Source: Amycolatopsis vastitatis
Lineage (GTDB): Bacteria > Actinomycetota > Actinomycetes > Mycobacteriales > Pseudonocardiaceae
NCBI RefSeq assembly: GCF_002234595.1
Contig: NZ_NMUL01000023.1
Location: forward strand, 310,001-374,000
Direction: 5' to 3'
Length of the DNA stretch: 64,000 nt
Both the position numbers and the translations under genes were made by a program. Below the pieces are notes generated by a model, which searched no databases, had not been told where the DNA came from, and worked only from the letters and a program-made list of their open reading frames with translations. How positions within the stretch are numbered: the stretch's first letter is position 1; each line of letters begins with the position of its first letter. Shown one piece after another: positions 41,654 through 49,858 of the stretch.

Positions 41654-42465
41654 GGGCGTTTCTCCGCTGGACTTCCCTCATCGTGGCGGCGGTGCTGTTC
41701 CTGCTGCCGTTCTACCTGCTGCTGCGCAACGGCCTGGCGTCACGAGCCGAGATTACCGCTCCACAGTGGACGCTCTTTCCGTCCACTGTGCACTGGGAGA
41801 ACCTCGGCCGCCTGTTCTCCCTGCCGGACGTGCCCTTCGCACGCAGCTTGCTTAACTCGGCTGTCGTGGCGGTGCTGCAGACGACCGGGCTGCTCGTGGT
41901 CTGCTCACTGGCGGGCTACGGCCTGGCCCGAATCCCGTACCGGCACTCGCGGCCGGTGCTCTACGCGGTGCTGGCGACGCTGATGATCCCGACGTCGGTG
42001 ACGTTCGTGCCGAGTTTCGTGGTGGTCTCGTCGCTGGGCTGGCTGTCGGACTTCCGCGGCCTGGTGATCCCCGGGCTGTTCAGCGCGTTCAGCGTGTTCC
42101 TGTTCCGCCAGTACTTCCTGGACTTCCCGCGCGAACTGGAGGAAGCGGGCCGGGTGGACGGGCTCAGCAGATGGGGTGTCTTCTGGCGGATCGTGGTGCC
42201 CAACTCGAAAGGGTTCTTCGCCGCGATCGCGGCGATCACCGTGATCGGCAGCTGGAACGCGTTCCTGTGGCCGCTGATCATCGCCCAGTCGCCGGACTCG
42301 TGGACGGTCCAGGTGGCGCTGTCGGGCCTGCTGACGGCCCAGAACCCGCAGCTGAACCTGGTGTTCCTGGCGGCGGCGGTGTCGATCCTGCCGATCGTGC
42401 TGCTGTTCGCGTTCCTGCAGCGATATCTCGTGCGCGGGGTGGCGGAGTCGGGCCTGAAGGGCTGA
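41650..42465 (+). CDS. ABC sugar transporter permease (MalG type)
   Basis: 271 residues, six hydrophobic segments. EAA loop: ELEEAGRVDGLSRWGVFWRIVVPNSK. GTG 41650 overlaps the upstream stop. No ATPase gene follows; in actinomycetes CUT1 systems often share one ATPase (MsiK) encoded elsewhere, which is the likely case here. Confidence 0.93.
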   Translation: MRAFLRWTSLIVAAVLFLLPFYLLLRNGLASRAEITAPQWTLFPSTVHWENLGRLFSLPDVPFARSLLNSAVVAVLQTTGLLVVCSLAGYGLARIPYRHSRPVLYAVLATLMIPTSVTFVPSFVVVSSLGWLSDFRGLVIPGLFSAFSVFLFRQYFLDFPRELEEAGRVDGLSRWGVFWRIVVPNSKGFFAAIAAITVIGSWNAFLWPLIIAQSPDSWTVQVALSGLLTAQNPQLNLVFLAAAVSILPIVLLFAFLQRYLVRGVAESGLKG

Positions 42466-42522
42466 GTAACGTGCGGAGTCTCCACGGCGACTCCGCAGTG
42501 GACGGCGAACGTTGGGGGCGGC

Positions 42523-42978
42523 ATGACGAGCTTCGACCCTTACCAGCCGGAGCGGCAAGTACCCGCCCCGGTCGACCCGGCGTGGCAGCAGTACCCGCCG
42601 TCGGCGCCGGTGCCGCAGCTGCAACAACAATGGGGAACGCAGCCGTACCCGGCCCAGCCGTACGCCCCGCAGCCGTACCCGATGGCCGCGTACCCGATGC
42701 TGCGCACGAGCGGCATGGCGGTGGCCGGCATGGTCGTCGGCATCGTCGCCCTGGTCACGTTCTGGGTCCCCTTCCTCGACCTGCTCCTGGGCTTCCTGGC
42801 GATCGGCCTGTCGTGGGCCGGGATGCTCCAGGCCGACCGGCCGGGTTACACGGGCAAGGGCATGGGCATCGCGGGCCTGGTGTGCGGCATCATCGCGGTG
42901 ATCCCGGCACTGGTGATCATGCTGTTCTTCTTCGGCCTGTTCGCCGCGGCCGGGACCGCGTGCGGCATCGCCTGCTGA
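42523..42978 (+). CDS. Proline-rich DUF4190 membrane protein
   Basis: 151 residues. N-terminal half is Pro/Gln/Tyr-rich (QPYPAQPYAPQPYPMAAYP) and likely cytoplasmic and disordered. The C-terminal half has two to three hydrophobic helices with MAVAGMVVGIVALVTFWVPF and GKGMGIAGLVCGIIAVI, the DUF4190 repeat. Function unknown; common in actinomycetes. ATG 42523 follows GGGGG. Confidence 0.82.
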   Translation: MTSFDPYQPERQVPAPVDPAWQQYPPSAPVPQLQQQWGTQPYPAQPYAPQPYPMAAYPMLRTSGMAVAGMVVGIVALVTFWVPFLDLLLGFLAIGLSWAGMLQADRPGYTGKGMGIAGLVCGIIAVIPALVIMLFFFGLFAAAGTACGIAC

Positions 42979-43089
42979 GCCTCCCCGTGGCCGCACCCAG
43001 CGGCGGAAATGACCACGACCTTCGGCGGTACACCCCACCCCGAACGCTGTGACAAGGTGGATTGAACTGTCACGGTGAATGTTTTTCAC

Positions 43090-43107
43090 GTTCACCCCGC
43101 GTCCACC
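43090..43107 (+). promoter_or_regulatory. Candidate PHO box upstream of the metallophosphoesterase
   Basis: GTTCACC (43090) and GTCCACC (43101) start exactly 11 bases apart, the unit length of Streptomyces PhoP direct repeats. They lie 50-65 bases before the ATG of a secreted phosphoesterase. A nearby GGTGAA/TTCACC inverted pair overlaps it. Confidence 0.45.
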
Positions 43108-43155
43108 CACGTCCGGCATGGTGCCGGTCAACCGAGCAGACTGGGGAGCGAACAC

Positions 43156-44880
43156 ATGGCCGAACTCACCCGTCGCACCTTCGCCACCGCGGGCGCCGCC
43201 GGGATCGGGCTCCTGCTGTGCACGCCCACCGCGAACGCCCTCGACCGCGCCCTGCGGCTCACCACCGCGCGCTCGGTGACCACCGGGGGCACCACCCTCG
43301 AGCAGGTCGCGGCCGCCGTGACCCCGGGCGACAAGTACACCCGCCTCCAAGCCGGCCCCGGCTGGCCGCTCGTCGTCCGGAGCGACCTCGCCACCCCGAA
43401 GACCGGGCGCGACGACCGGCGCCGGGCCCTCAGCGCGTTCGTGCAGTTCACCGACCTCCACATCACCGACGCCGAAAGCCCCGCGCGGTTCGAATATCTG
43501 CACTCCTTCATCGGCTCCGCGCACCGGCCGCAGGAAGCGCTCGGCACCGTCGCCACCAGCGCGCTCGTCGAACGCGTCAACAGCGTGCGGCAGGGCCCGT
43601 TCACGGGGCGGCCGTTCGACCTCATGGTCACCACCGGCGACAACACCGACAACCACGAGCTGATCGAACTCGACTGGTTCCTCAAGGTCCTCAACGGCGG
43701 CAGCGTCACGCCGAACTCCGGCGACCCGAACACCTACGAGGGCGTCCAGAGCTCCGGCAACCACGAGTTCTGGAACCCGGCCACCCCCGGCCAGGACGCC
43801 TACACCGCCAAGGGCTTCCCGCAGCTGCCGGGCCTGCTCGAAGCGGGCATGAAGACGTTCACCGCACCGGGCCTCGACGTGCCGTGGTTCTGCACCTTCG
43901 GCAACCACGACGACAGCGTCGTCGGCTCGCTGCCGGCGCACATCCCCGGCATCGATGCCTGGTACACCGGCGGGTACAAGGTCGTCGGCAAGGACGAGGC
44001 CACCTCGAAGAAGCTCGCCGACGCCATCGAGAACGGCTCCAGCGTCCCGGTTTCCGAGCTGTTCGGCGGTTCCGGGACGATCCGCGAGGTCACGCCGGAC
44101 GCGCGGCGCCGCCCGTTCGGCACCGCCGAGTTCGTCCGCGCGCACCTCGACACGGCCAACACCGGCCCCGGTCCCGTCGGGCACGGCTTCACCAGCGCCA
44201 ACGCCGACGGCCAGAACGTCTACTACACCTTCCGGATCGCGCCGGGCATCACCGGGATCAGCCTCGACACCACCACCGACGCCGGGTTCGCCGACGGCTC
44301 GATCGGCCTCGCGCAGTACAGCTGGGTCGAGTCGACGCTCAAGCGCAACAGCTCGGCGTACTACGACTTCTTCGGCCGCAAGGTCACCCACGCCGTCAGC
44401 GACGAGCTGTTCATCCTGTTCAGCCACCACACCAGCGGCACGATGGGCAACCTCCTGCCGGATTCGCGCCACCTGCTCGACCCGCGGCTGGACGGCAACG
44501 CGTTCGTCGCGCTGCTCAAGCGGTTCCCGAACGTGCTGGCCTGGGTCAACGGCCACACGCACCTCAACAAGATCACGCCGCACGCCGGGAACACCCCGCA
44601 GCAGGGGTTCTGGGAGATCAACACCGCGTCGCACGTCGATTTCCCGCAGCACGCCCGGATCGTCGAGGTCGCGGACAACGCCGACGGCACGTTGTCGCTG
44701 TTCACGACGCTGATCGAGGCGGAGGCACCGTACGCCGCCGACTACGACGACCGGACACCGCAAGCGCTTGCGTCGCTGTACCGCGAACTGTCCTACAACG
44801 ACATCCACGCCAACCTCGGGCGGGTCGGCGCGGCCGAGGACCACAACACCGAACTGCTGCTCGTCAACCCGCTGAGCTGA
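43156..44880 (+). CDS. Tat-exported metallophosphoesterase (TIGR03767-like)
   Basis: 574 residues. A twin-arginine signal (TRRTFATAGAAGIGLLLCT, cleavage near 30) precedes a calcineurin-like phosphoesterase with FVQFTDLHITDAE, MVTTGDNTDNHE, FGNHDDSVVG, HHTSGTMG and VNGHTHLN, covering the metal-binding Asp, Asn and His residues. Predicted to act outside the membrane on a phosphate ester. ATG 43156 has GGGGAGCG upstream. The PHO-box-like repeats ahead fit phosphate control. Confidence 0.9.
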   Translation: MAELTRRTFATAGAAGIGLLLCTPTANALDRALRLTTARSVTTGGTTLEQVAAAVTPGDKYTRLQAGPGWPLVVRSDLATPKTGRDDRRRALSAFVQFTDLHITDAESPARFEYLHSFIGSAHRPQEALGTVATSALVERVNSVRQGPFTGRPFDLMVTTGDNTDNHELIELDWFLKVLNGGSVTPNSGDPNTYEGVQSSGNHEFWNPATPGQDAYTAKGFPQLPGLLEAGMKTFTAPGLDVPWFCTFGNHDDSVVGSLPAHIPGIDAWYTGGYKVVGKDEATSKKLADAIENGSSVPVSELFGGSGTIREVTPDARRRPFGTAEFVRAHLDTANTGPGPVGHGFTSANADGQNVYYTFRIAPGITGISLDTTTDAGFADGSIGLAQYSWVESTLKRNSSAYYDFFGRKVTHAVSDELFILFSHHTSGTMGNLLPDSRHLLDPRLDGNAFVALLKRFPNVLAWVNGHTHLNKITPHAGNTPQQGFWEINTASHVDFPQHARIVEVADNADGTLSLFTTLIEAEAPYAADYDDRTPQALASLYRELSYNDIHANLGRVGAAEDHNTELLLVNPLS

Positions 44881-44933
44881 AGTTACCTCGGAGGTCATCG
44901 CCCGGCGGCGGCTCTTCGGGCAAGCTGCCGGGT

Positions 44934-45335
44934 ATGACCGATCCCGAGGGCACCCAGCTCTTCCACCGCTCCATGCCGTTCTCCGAACGCCTCGGCGTCG
45001 AAGTCCTGGAGCACGGGCCCGCACTCGTCCGGAGCAGGCTGAAGTGGGACGAGAGCCTCTGCACGCTCGGCGGCGCGCTGCACGGGGGCGCGCTCATGGC
45101 GCTGGCCGACTCGACCGGCGCCGTGTGCGCGTTCCTCAACCTGCCGGAGGGCGGGCAGGGCACCACGACCGTGGAATCGAAGACGAACTTCCTGCGCGCG
45201 GTGCGTTCGGGCTACGCCGTTGCGTCGTCCAGACCACTGCACGCCGGGCGCAAGTTCGTCGTGGTGGAGACCGAAATCCACGACGACGACGGCAAGTTGG
45301 TCGCGAAAGTGACACAGACTCAGGCCGTCCTGTAG
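44934..45335 (+). CDS. PaaI-type hotdog thioesterase
   Basis: 133 residues. Hotdog fold with LGGALHGGALMALADSTGAVCAF (HGG catalytic region) and VESKTNFLRAV. Similar to PaaI/YbgC-like acyl-CoA thioesterases. ATG 44934. Substrate unknown; lies between two secreted-enzyme genes with no obvious link. Confidence 0.88.
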   Translation: MTDPEGTQLFHRSMPFSERLGVEVLEHGPALVRSRLKWDESLCTLGGALHGGALMALADSTGAVCAFLNLPEGGQGTTTVESKTNFLRAVRSGYAVASSRPLHAGRKFVVVETEIHDDDGKLVAKVTQTQAVL

Positions 45336-45406
45336 GTACCTGTTTACATACCCGGCCGAACCGGCGAAAATCCCTGCCTACTGGGTGGGCCTATCAGGGA
45401 GCCGGG

Positions 45407-46669
45407 ATGCGGGTACGCGAGTTGTTCACCTTATTGTCAGTGGTCGTGTTGACCGCGGTAACCACGCAGGCCGCCGAGGCGCGACCCGCCCGGCCCGGCG
45501 ACGACGAGGCGATCGACTACCACGAATGGACCGGCGGCCGCTTCCACGAAGGCGGCTTCGCCGGGGTCAGCCTGACCCGGGACGGCCTGCGCATCACGCA
45601 CCCGATCGGCACGGTGGAGCACACCGAGCCGGAACTCGGCACCACGAGGACGTACGAGTACGGCCAGTGGACGTCTCCGTCGTACCGGCAGGGCTTCGGG
45701 GCGACCCAGCTGGTGGCGTCGTGGAACGCGCGCACGCCGTCGAAGACGTGGCTGCAGGTCGAGGCGCAGGGCCGGACGTCGGCGGGCGCCGAAACCGCGT
45801 GGTACGTGATGGGCCGCTGGGCCAGCGGCGACGCGGACATCCTCCGCACCAGCGTCGACGGCCAGGACGACGCGAACGCCACGGTGGACGTCGACACGCT
45901 GGAGATGAAGACCGGCGTGACGCTGAAGTCGTACAAGCTGCGGATCAGCCTGTACCGCGAAGCCGGATCGGGCGCGACGCCGTCGGTGACGCTGCTGGGC
46001 GCGATGACCTCGGTCGTGCCGGACCGGTTCGAGGTGCAGCCGACGAAGCCGGGACGCGCAACCGGGATCGAGCTGAAGGTGCCCGCGTACGCGCAGAACC
46101 TCCACAAGGGACAGTTCCCGCAGTACGGCGGGGGCGGCGAAGCGTGGTGCAGTCCGACGTCGACCGAGATGGTGGCCGAGTACTGGGGCAAGAAGCCGTC
46201 CGCCGAAGAGATGTCGTGGATCCCGGCGGGCTACGTCGACCCGCAGGTGGCGTTCGCGGCGCGCTACACCTACGACCACGCCTACGACGGCACCGGCAAC
46301 TGGCCGTTCAACACCGCTTACGCGGCATCGCGCGGCTTGCGGGGCCACATCACCCGGCTGCACTCGCTGAACGAGCTGGAGAACTACATCGCCCGCGGCA
46401 TCCCGGTGATCACGTCTCAGTCGTTCCTGGCTTCGGAGCTCGACGGCGCGGGGTACGGCACGTCCGGGCACATCATGGTCGTCGTCGGGTTCACGAAGGA
46501 CGGCGACGTGATCGCGAACGACCCGGCGACGAGCAGCGACGACCGGGTGCGCAACGTCTACAAGCGCGACCAGTTCGAGAAGATCTGGCAGCGCACCAAG
46601 CGCTACCGCGCGGACGGCAGCGTGGCGGGCGGCCCCGGCGGCATCGCGTACATCATCACCCCGGCTTGA
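45407..46669 (+). CDS. Secreted C39-like cysteine peptidase family protein
   Basis: 420 residues. Signal peptide (VRELFTLLSVVVLTAVTTQAAEA). A beta-rich N-terminal region (about 30-215) is followed by a peptidase_C39_2 domain (about 220-400): EAWCSPTSTEMVAEYW carries the catalytic Cys, GHIMVVVGF the His and NDPATSS the Asp. Conserved RFHEGGFAGVSL and PAYAQNLHKGQFPQYGGGG are typical of a widespread actinobacterial family with unproven activity. ATG 45407 follows AGGGAGCC. Confidence 0.88.
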   Translation: MRVRELFTLLSVVVLTAVTTQAAEARPARPGDDEAIDYHEWTGGRFHEGGFAGVSLTRDGLRITHPIGTVEHTEPELGTTRTYEYGQWTSPSYRQGFGATQLVASWNARTPSKTWLQVEAQGRTSAGAETAWYVMGRWASGDADILRTSVDGQDDANATVDVDTLEMKTGVTLKSYKLRISLYREAGSGATPSVTLLGAMTSVVPDRFEVQPTKPGRATGIELKVPAYAQNLHKGQFPQYGGGGEAWCSPTSTEMVAEYWGKKPSAEEMSWIPAGYVDPQVAFAARYTYDHAYDGTGNWPFNTAYAASRGLRGHITRLHSLNELENYIARGIPVITSQSFLASELDGAGYGTSGHIMVVVGFTKDGDVIANDPATSSDDRVRNVYKRDQFEKIWQRTKRYRADGSVAGGPGGIAYIITPA

Positions 46670-46676
46670 CCGTGAC

Positions 46677-46704
46677 CGGCGGGGCGCCTCGCGGCGCCCC
46701 GCCG
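46677..46704. terminator. Bidirectional terminator hairpin
   Basis: CGGCGGGGCGCC and its perfect complement with a TCGC loop, between convergent peptidase and decarboxylase-like genes; it touches the stop of the latter. Confidence 0.8.
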
Positions 46705-46707
46705 TGT

Positions 46708-47157
46708 TCACCAGGTCGCGCCGGCCTGCTGCCGGGTCGTGCGGTTGATCCGGTTGAAGAAGTTGGTGAGCGCGATGTTCAGCGTGATCGCGGACAGCTG
46801 CTTCTCGTCGAAGTGCTTGGCCGCGGCCGCCCAGATCTCGTCGGTCACGCCCGGCTCGCCGTCCTGGATCCGGGTGGCGGCTTCGGTCAGTGCGAGCGCG
46901 GCCCGCTCCGGCTCGGTGTAGAACGGCGTCTCGCGCCAGGCGACCACGTTGTGCAGCCGCTCCTCGGTCTCGCCGCGCTTCTTCGCCGAGTGGACTCCCC
47001 CGTGGACGCACGGGCTGCAGCCGTTGATCTGGCTGGCCCGCAGGTGGACCAGGTCGAGCAGCAGCGGATCGAGGCCGGCGCCGTGCACCACCTTGAACAG
47101 CTGCTGGATCGCTCCGAACACCTCGGGATCGCCTGAGCCCTTCAACCGTGCTTCCAT
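46708..47157 (-). CDS. Carboxymuconolactone decarboxylase/AhpD-like protein
   Basis: 149 residues. AhpD-like fold with the redox motif ASQINGCSPCVHGGVH (CxxC plus His). LDLVHLRASQ and AITLNIALTNFFNRIN match the CMD family. Divergent, 76 bases away, from an ECF41 sigma factor gene; such CMD genes are the classic companion of ECF41 and are usually its direct target. Likely a small thiol peroxidase-type enzyme. ATG 47157. Confidence 0.92.
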   Translation of the reverse strand: MEARLKGSGDPEVFGAIQQLFKVVHGAGLDPLLLDLVHLRASQINGCSPCVHGGVHSAKKRGETEERLHNVVAWRETPFYTEPERAALALTEAATRIQDGEPGVTDEIWAAAAKHFDEKQLSAITLNIALTNFFNRINRTTRQQAGATW

Positions 47158-47233
47158 CGTTCCTCCATCGGTTACCTGTGGCCCTCCGGGCCCGTCATAT
47201 CCACGACGGAGCGGAACCGAGGAAGGTAACGAC

Positions 47234-48100
47234 ATGCCCGACACGCTGGCCGAGACGTTCGAAACGCAGCGCGACCGCCTGCGCGCGGTGGCCCACCGCG
47301 TGCTCGGCTCGGCGGCCGACGCCGAAGACGTGGTCCAGGAGGCGTGGCTGCGCCTCTCCCGCCAGGACGCGGCGGAGATCCACAACCTCGAAGGCTGGCT
47401 GACCACGGTGGTCGGCCGGATCAGCCTCGACGTGCTGCGCTCGCGTCAAGCACGTCCCGAGGCGCCGTACGACGAGGTCGTCGTGGAGGTCGACGACGGC
47501 ACCGCGCCGGAGGAGGACGTGGCCCTCGCCGACTCGGTCGGGCTCGCGCTGCTCGTCGTCCTGGAGACGCTGGGACCGAGCGAACGGCTGGCGTTCGTGC
47601 TGCACGACCTGTTCGCGGTGCCGTTCGAGGAGATCGGCCGCATCCTCGGCAAGTCCGCCGGCGCGACCAAGATGCTCGCCAGCCGCGCCCGCCGGAAGGT
47701 CCGGACCCCGTCCCCACCGGCGGCGGCCGGGCGGCAGCAGCGAGAGGTGGTCCAGGCGTTCCTGACGGCGGCCCACGACGGCGACTTCGAGGAGCTCCTG
47801 CGGGTGCTCGACCCGGACGTGCGCCTGACGATCGACACCCCGGACGGCATGGTGGTGGTCCTGGGCGCGACGAACGTGGCGACGGGCGCCCGCTTCGGCG
47901 CGGCCAGGGACGGGCGAAGGGTGTTCGTGGGCGGCCTGCCCGGCGTGGTGGCCTGGCGCGAAGACGGCACCCCGCTCTCGGTGGTGGCGTTCACGGTGAC
48001 GGACGGCCGGATCGTGAGCATCGCGGCGGTGGCCGACCCGGTCAAGCTCGCGTCGATGACCCTGCCGGAGCCGCCCGGAACTGTCGGTCCCTCCCGATAA
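47234..48100 (+). CDS. ECF41-family RNA polymerase sigma factor (SigJ-like)
   Basis: 288 residues. Region 2 (HRVLGSAADAEDVVQEAWLRLSR) and region 4 (LFAVPFEEIGRILGKSAGATKMLASRARRKV in part), then a C-terminal SnoaL-like domain (about 165-285) that replaces a membrane anti-sigma factor and tunes activity in this family. ATG 47234 follows AGGAAGG. Paired with the divergent CMD gene; no separate anti-sigma is present. Confidence 0.92.
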   Translation: MPDTLAETFETQRDRLRAVAHRVLGSAADAEDVVQEAWLRLSRQDAAEIHNLEGWLTTVVGRISLDVLRSRQARPEAPYDEVVVEVDDGTAPEEDVALADSVGLALLVVLETLGPSERLAFVLHDLFAVPFEEIGRILGKSAGATKMLASRARRKVRTPSPPAAAGRQQREVVQAFLTAAHDGDFEELLRVLDPDVRLTIDTPDGMVVVLGATNVATGARFGAARDGRRVFVGGLPGVVAWREDGTPLSVVAFTVTDGRIVSIAAVADPVKLASMTLPEPPGTVGPSR

Positions 48101-48151
48101 GCTGGAAACCGGGGGCCGGAGGCACACCCGCCATACCCGGCCGAGCCGGTC

Positions 48152-48559
48152 TCAGTCCTGCCGCTCACCCGCGCAGCAGCTGCCGCCGCCCTGGGACCTC
48201 TTGCGCGGTAGCGACCGCGGGCTCTGCGGCGGCAGCGCCGCGATCATCCTCGTGTCCACGTTCAGCGGGCCGACCGCGGCCGCACCACCCGGAGAACCCA
48301 GTGGTGCGTCGCGCCCGGGGAGCACCTCGGTGAAGAACCGGCCGTTGTCCCGAGCGTGCTCCTGCAGCGTCTCCGGGAGTTCTTCCGCGTAATAGATCGC
48401 CCCGACCGGGCAGACCACCTCGCACCCGCCGCAGTCCATGCACTCGTCCGGATGGATGTAGAGGCTCCGGGCGCCCTCGTAGATGCAGTCCGCGGGACAT
48501 TCGGCCACGCACGCGCGGTCCTTCACGTCCACACACGGAAGGCCGATCACATACGCCAT
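48152..48559 (-). CDS. fdxA: Ferredoxin with 4Fe-4S motifs and a C-terminal extension
   Basis: 135 residues. Two cluster motifs: CVDVKDRACVAECPADCIYEG and HPDECMDCGGCEVVCPVGAI, typical of the FdxA seven-iron ferredoxins of actinobacteria. It is longer than the usual 105-110 residues by a tail rich in Pro, Arg and Ser that ends GGSCCAGERQD. Cytosolic electron carrier. ATG 48559; divergent from the mycothiol-dependent dehydrogenase with a symmetric operator-like region between. Confidence 0.9.
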   Translation of the reverse strand: MAYVIGLPCVDVKDRACVAECPADCIYEGARSLYIHPDECMDCGGCEVVCPVGAIYYAEELPETLQEHARDNGRFFTEVLPGRDAPLGSPGGAAAVGPLNVDTRMIAALPPQSPRSLPRKRSQGGGSCCAGERQD

Positions 48560-48585
48560 GCCGTCAACCTAGCCATTTCCAGTTA

Positions 48586-48611
48586 GTTGCGTATTGCGCA
48601 ACATGTTGCGC
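48586..48611. promoter_or_regulatory. Candidate operator with three GTTGCG half-sites
   Basis: GTTGCG (48586), CGCAAC (48597) and GTTGCG (48605) alternate in direction with 5- and 2-base spacers; the last two form the perfect 16-base palindrome GCGCAACATGTTGCGC (48596-48611). In the 136-base space between divergent ferredoxin and mycothiol dehydrogenase genes. Confidence 0.5.
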
Positions 48612-48695
48612 CATAACCACCCATGCGGATCTCGCCATCTCCGCGTGATCCGTGGCAAGCTGCGGGCAGAACCAGCAGCCGGAAGGTGGATTCGC

Positions 48696-49793
48696 ATGCC
48701 GTACGAGGTCCAGGGGGTCGTTTCGCGGGCGAAGGGCGAGCCGGTCTCGCTGGAGACCGTCGTGGTCCCCGATCCCGGGCCCGGTGAGGCCGTCGTGAAC
48801 GTGCAGGCCTGCGGGGTCTGCCACACCGACCTGCACTACCGCGAGGGCGGGATCAACGACGAGTTCCCGTTCCTGCTCGGCCACGAGGCCGCCGGCGTCG
48901 TCGAGGCCGTCGGCGAGGGTGTCACCGATCTCGAGCCGGGCGACTACGTCATCCTCAACTGGCGCGCGGTCTGCGGCACCTGCCGGGCCTGCAAGCGCGG
49001 CAAGCCGTGGTACTGCTTCTCGACGTTCAACGCCGCCCAGCCGATGACGCTGGCCGACGGCACCAAGCTGTCACCCGCCCTCGGCATCGGCGCCTTCCTC
49101 GAGAAGACGCTCGTCCACAGCGGACAGTGCACGAAGGTGAACCGCGAGGCCGAGCCCGCGGTCGCCGGGCTGCTCGGCTGCGGGGTCATGGCCGGGCTGG
49201 GCGCGGCGATCAACACCGGCGCCGTCACCCGCGGCGACTCGGTCGCGGTGATCGGCTGCGGTGGCGTCGGCGACGCGGCCATCGCGGGCGCGAAGCTGGC
49301 CGGCGCGACCACGATCGTCGCGATCGACATGGACGACCGGAAGCTGGAGTGGGCCAAGGACTTCGGCGCGACGCACACGGTGAACAGCAAAAACCTGACG
49401 GAGGAGCAGGTGGTCGAGGCCATGCGGGACGCCACGAACTCCTTCGGCCCGGACGTCGTGATCGACGCCGTCGGCCGTCCGGAGACCTGGCGGCAGGCCT
49501 TCTACGGTCGTGACCTCGCCGGCACGGTCGTCCTCGTCGGCGTCCCGACGCCGGAGATGCGGCTGAACGACCTGCCGCTGATCGACTTCTTCTCGCGCGG
49601 CGGCTCGCTGAAGTCGTCGTGGTACGGCGACTGCCTGCCGAGCCGCGACTTCCCGCTGCTCGTGGACCTCTACCTGCAGGGCAGGCTGCCGCTCGACAAG
49701 TTCGTCACCGAGCGGATCGGCGTCGACGGCGTCGAGCAGGCCTTCGAGCGCATGCACCACGGTGACGTCCTCCGCAGCGTGGTGACGTTCTGA
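48696..49793 (+). CDS. mscR: S-(hydroxymethyl)mycothiol dehydrogenase
   Basis: 365 residues. Class III-like zinc alcohol dehydrogenase: GVCHTDLHYREG and GHEAAGVV (catalytic zinc), CGTCRACKRGKPWYC (structural zinc) and GCGGVGDAAI (NAD). The segment STFNAAQPMTLADGTKLSPALGIGAF and KSSWYGDCLPSRDFPLLVDL (in part) mark the mycothiol-dependent formaldehyde dehydrogenase group. It oxidises the formaldehyde-mycothiol adduct. ATG 48696 with AAGGTGG upstream. A hydrolase gene often follows; here a cyclotransferase-like gene does. Confidence 0.9.
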   Translation: MPYEVQGVVSRAKGEPVSLETVVVPDPGPGEAVVNVQACGVCHTDLHYREGGINDEFPFLLGHEAAGVVEAVGEGVTDLEPGDYVILNWRAVCGTCRACKRGKPWYCFSTFNAAQPMTLADGTKLSPALGIGAFLEKTLVHSGQCTKVNREAEPAVAGLLGCGVMAGLGAAINTGAVTRGDSVAVIGCGGVGDAAIAGAKLAGATTIVAIDMDDRKLEWAKDFGATHTVNSKNLTEEQVVEAMRDATNSFGPDVVIDAVGRPETWRQAFYGRDLAGTVVLVGVPTPEMRLNDLPLIDFFSRGGSLKSSWYGDCLPSRDFPLLVDLYLQGRLPLDKFVTERIGVDGVEQAFERMHHGDVLRSVVTF

Positions 49794-49858
49794 CTCTCTT
49801 CCTCGACGCGGACTACCCCGCCGACCCCTATCCCGGGACCCGGCCGGGCTTCTCCTTC

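Noticed and set aside
41905..45024. A 1039-codon open frame on the minus strand
   Set aside because: It runs antisense to the permease, DUF4190 and phosphoesterase genes, is Arg/Glu/Val-rich as antisense frames in GC-rich DNA are, and shows no domain.
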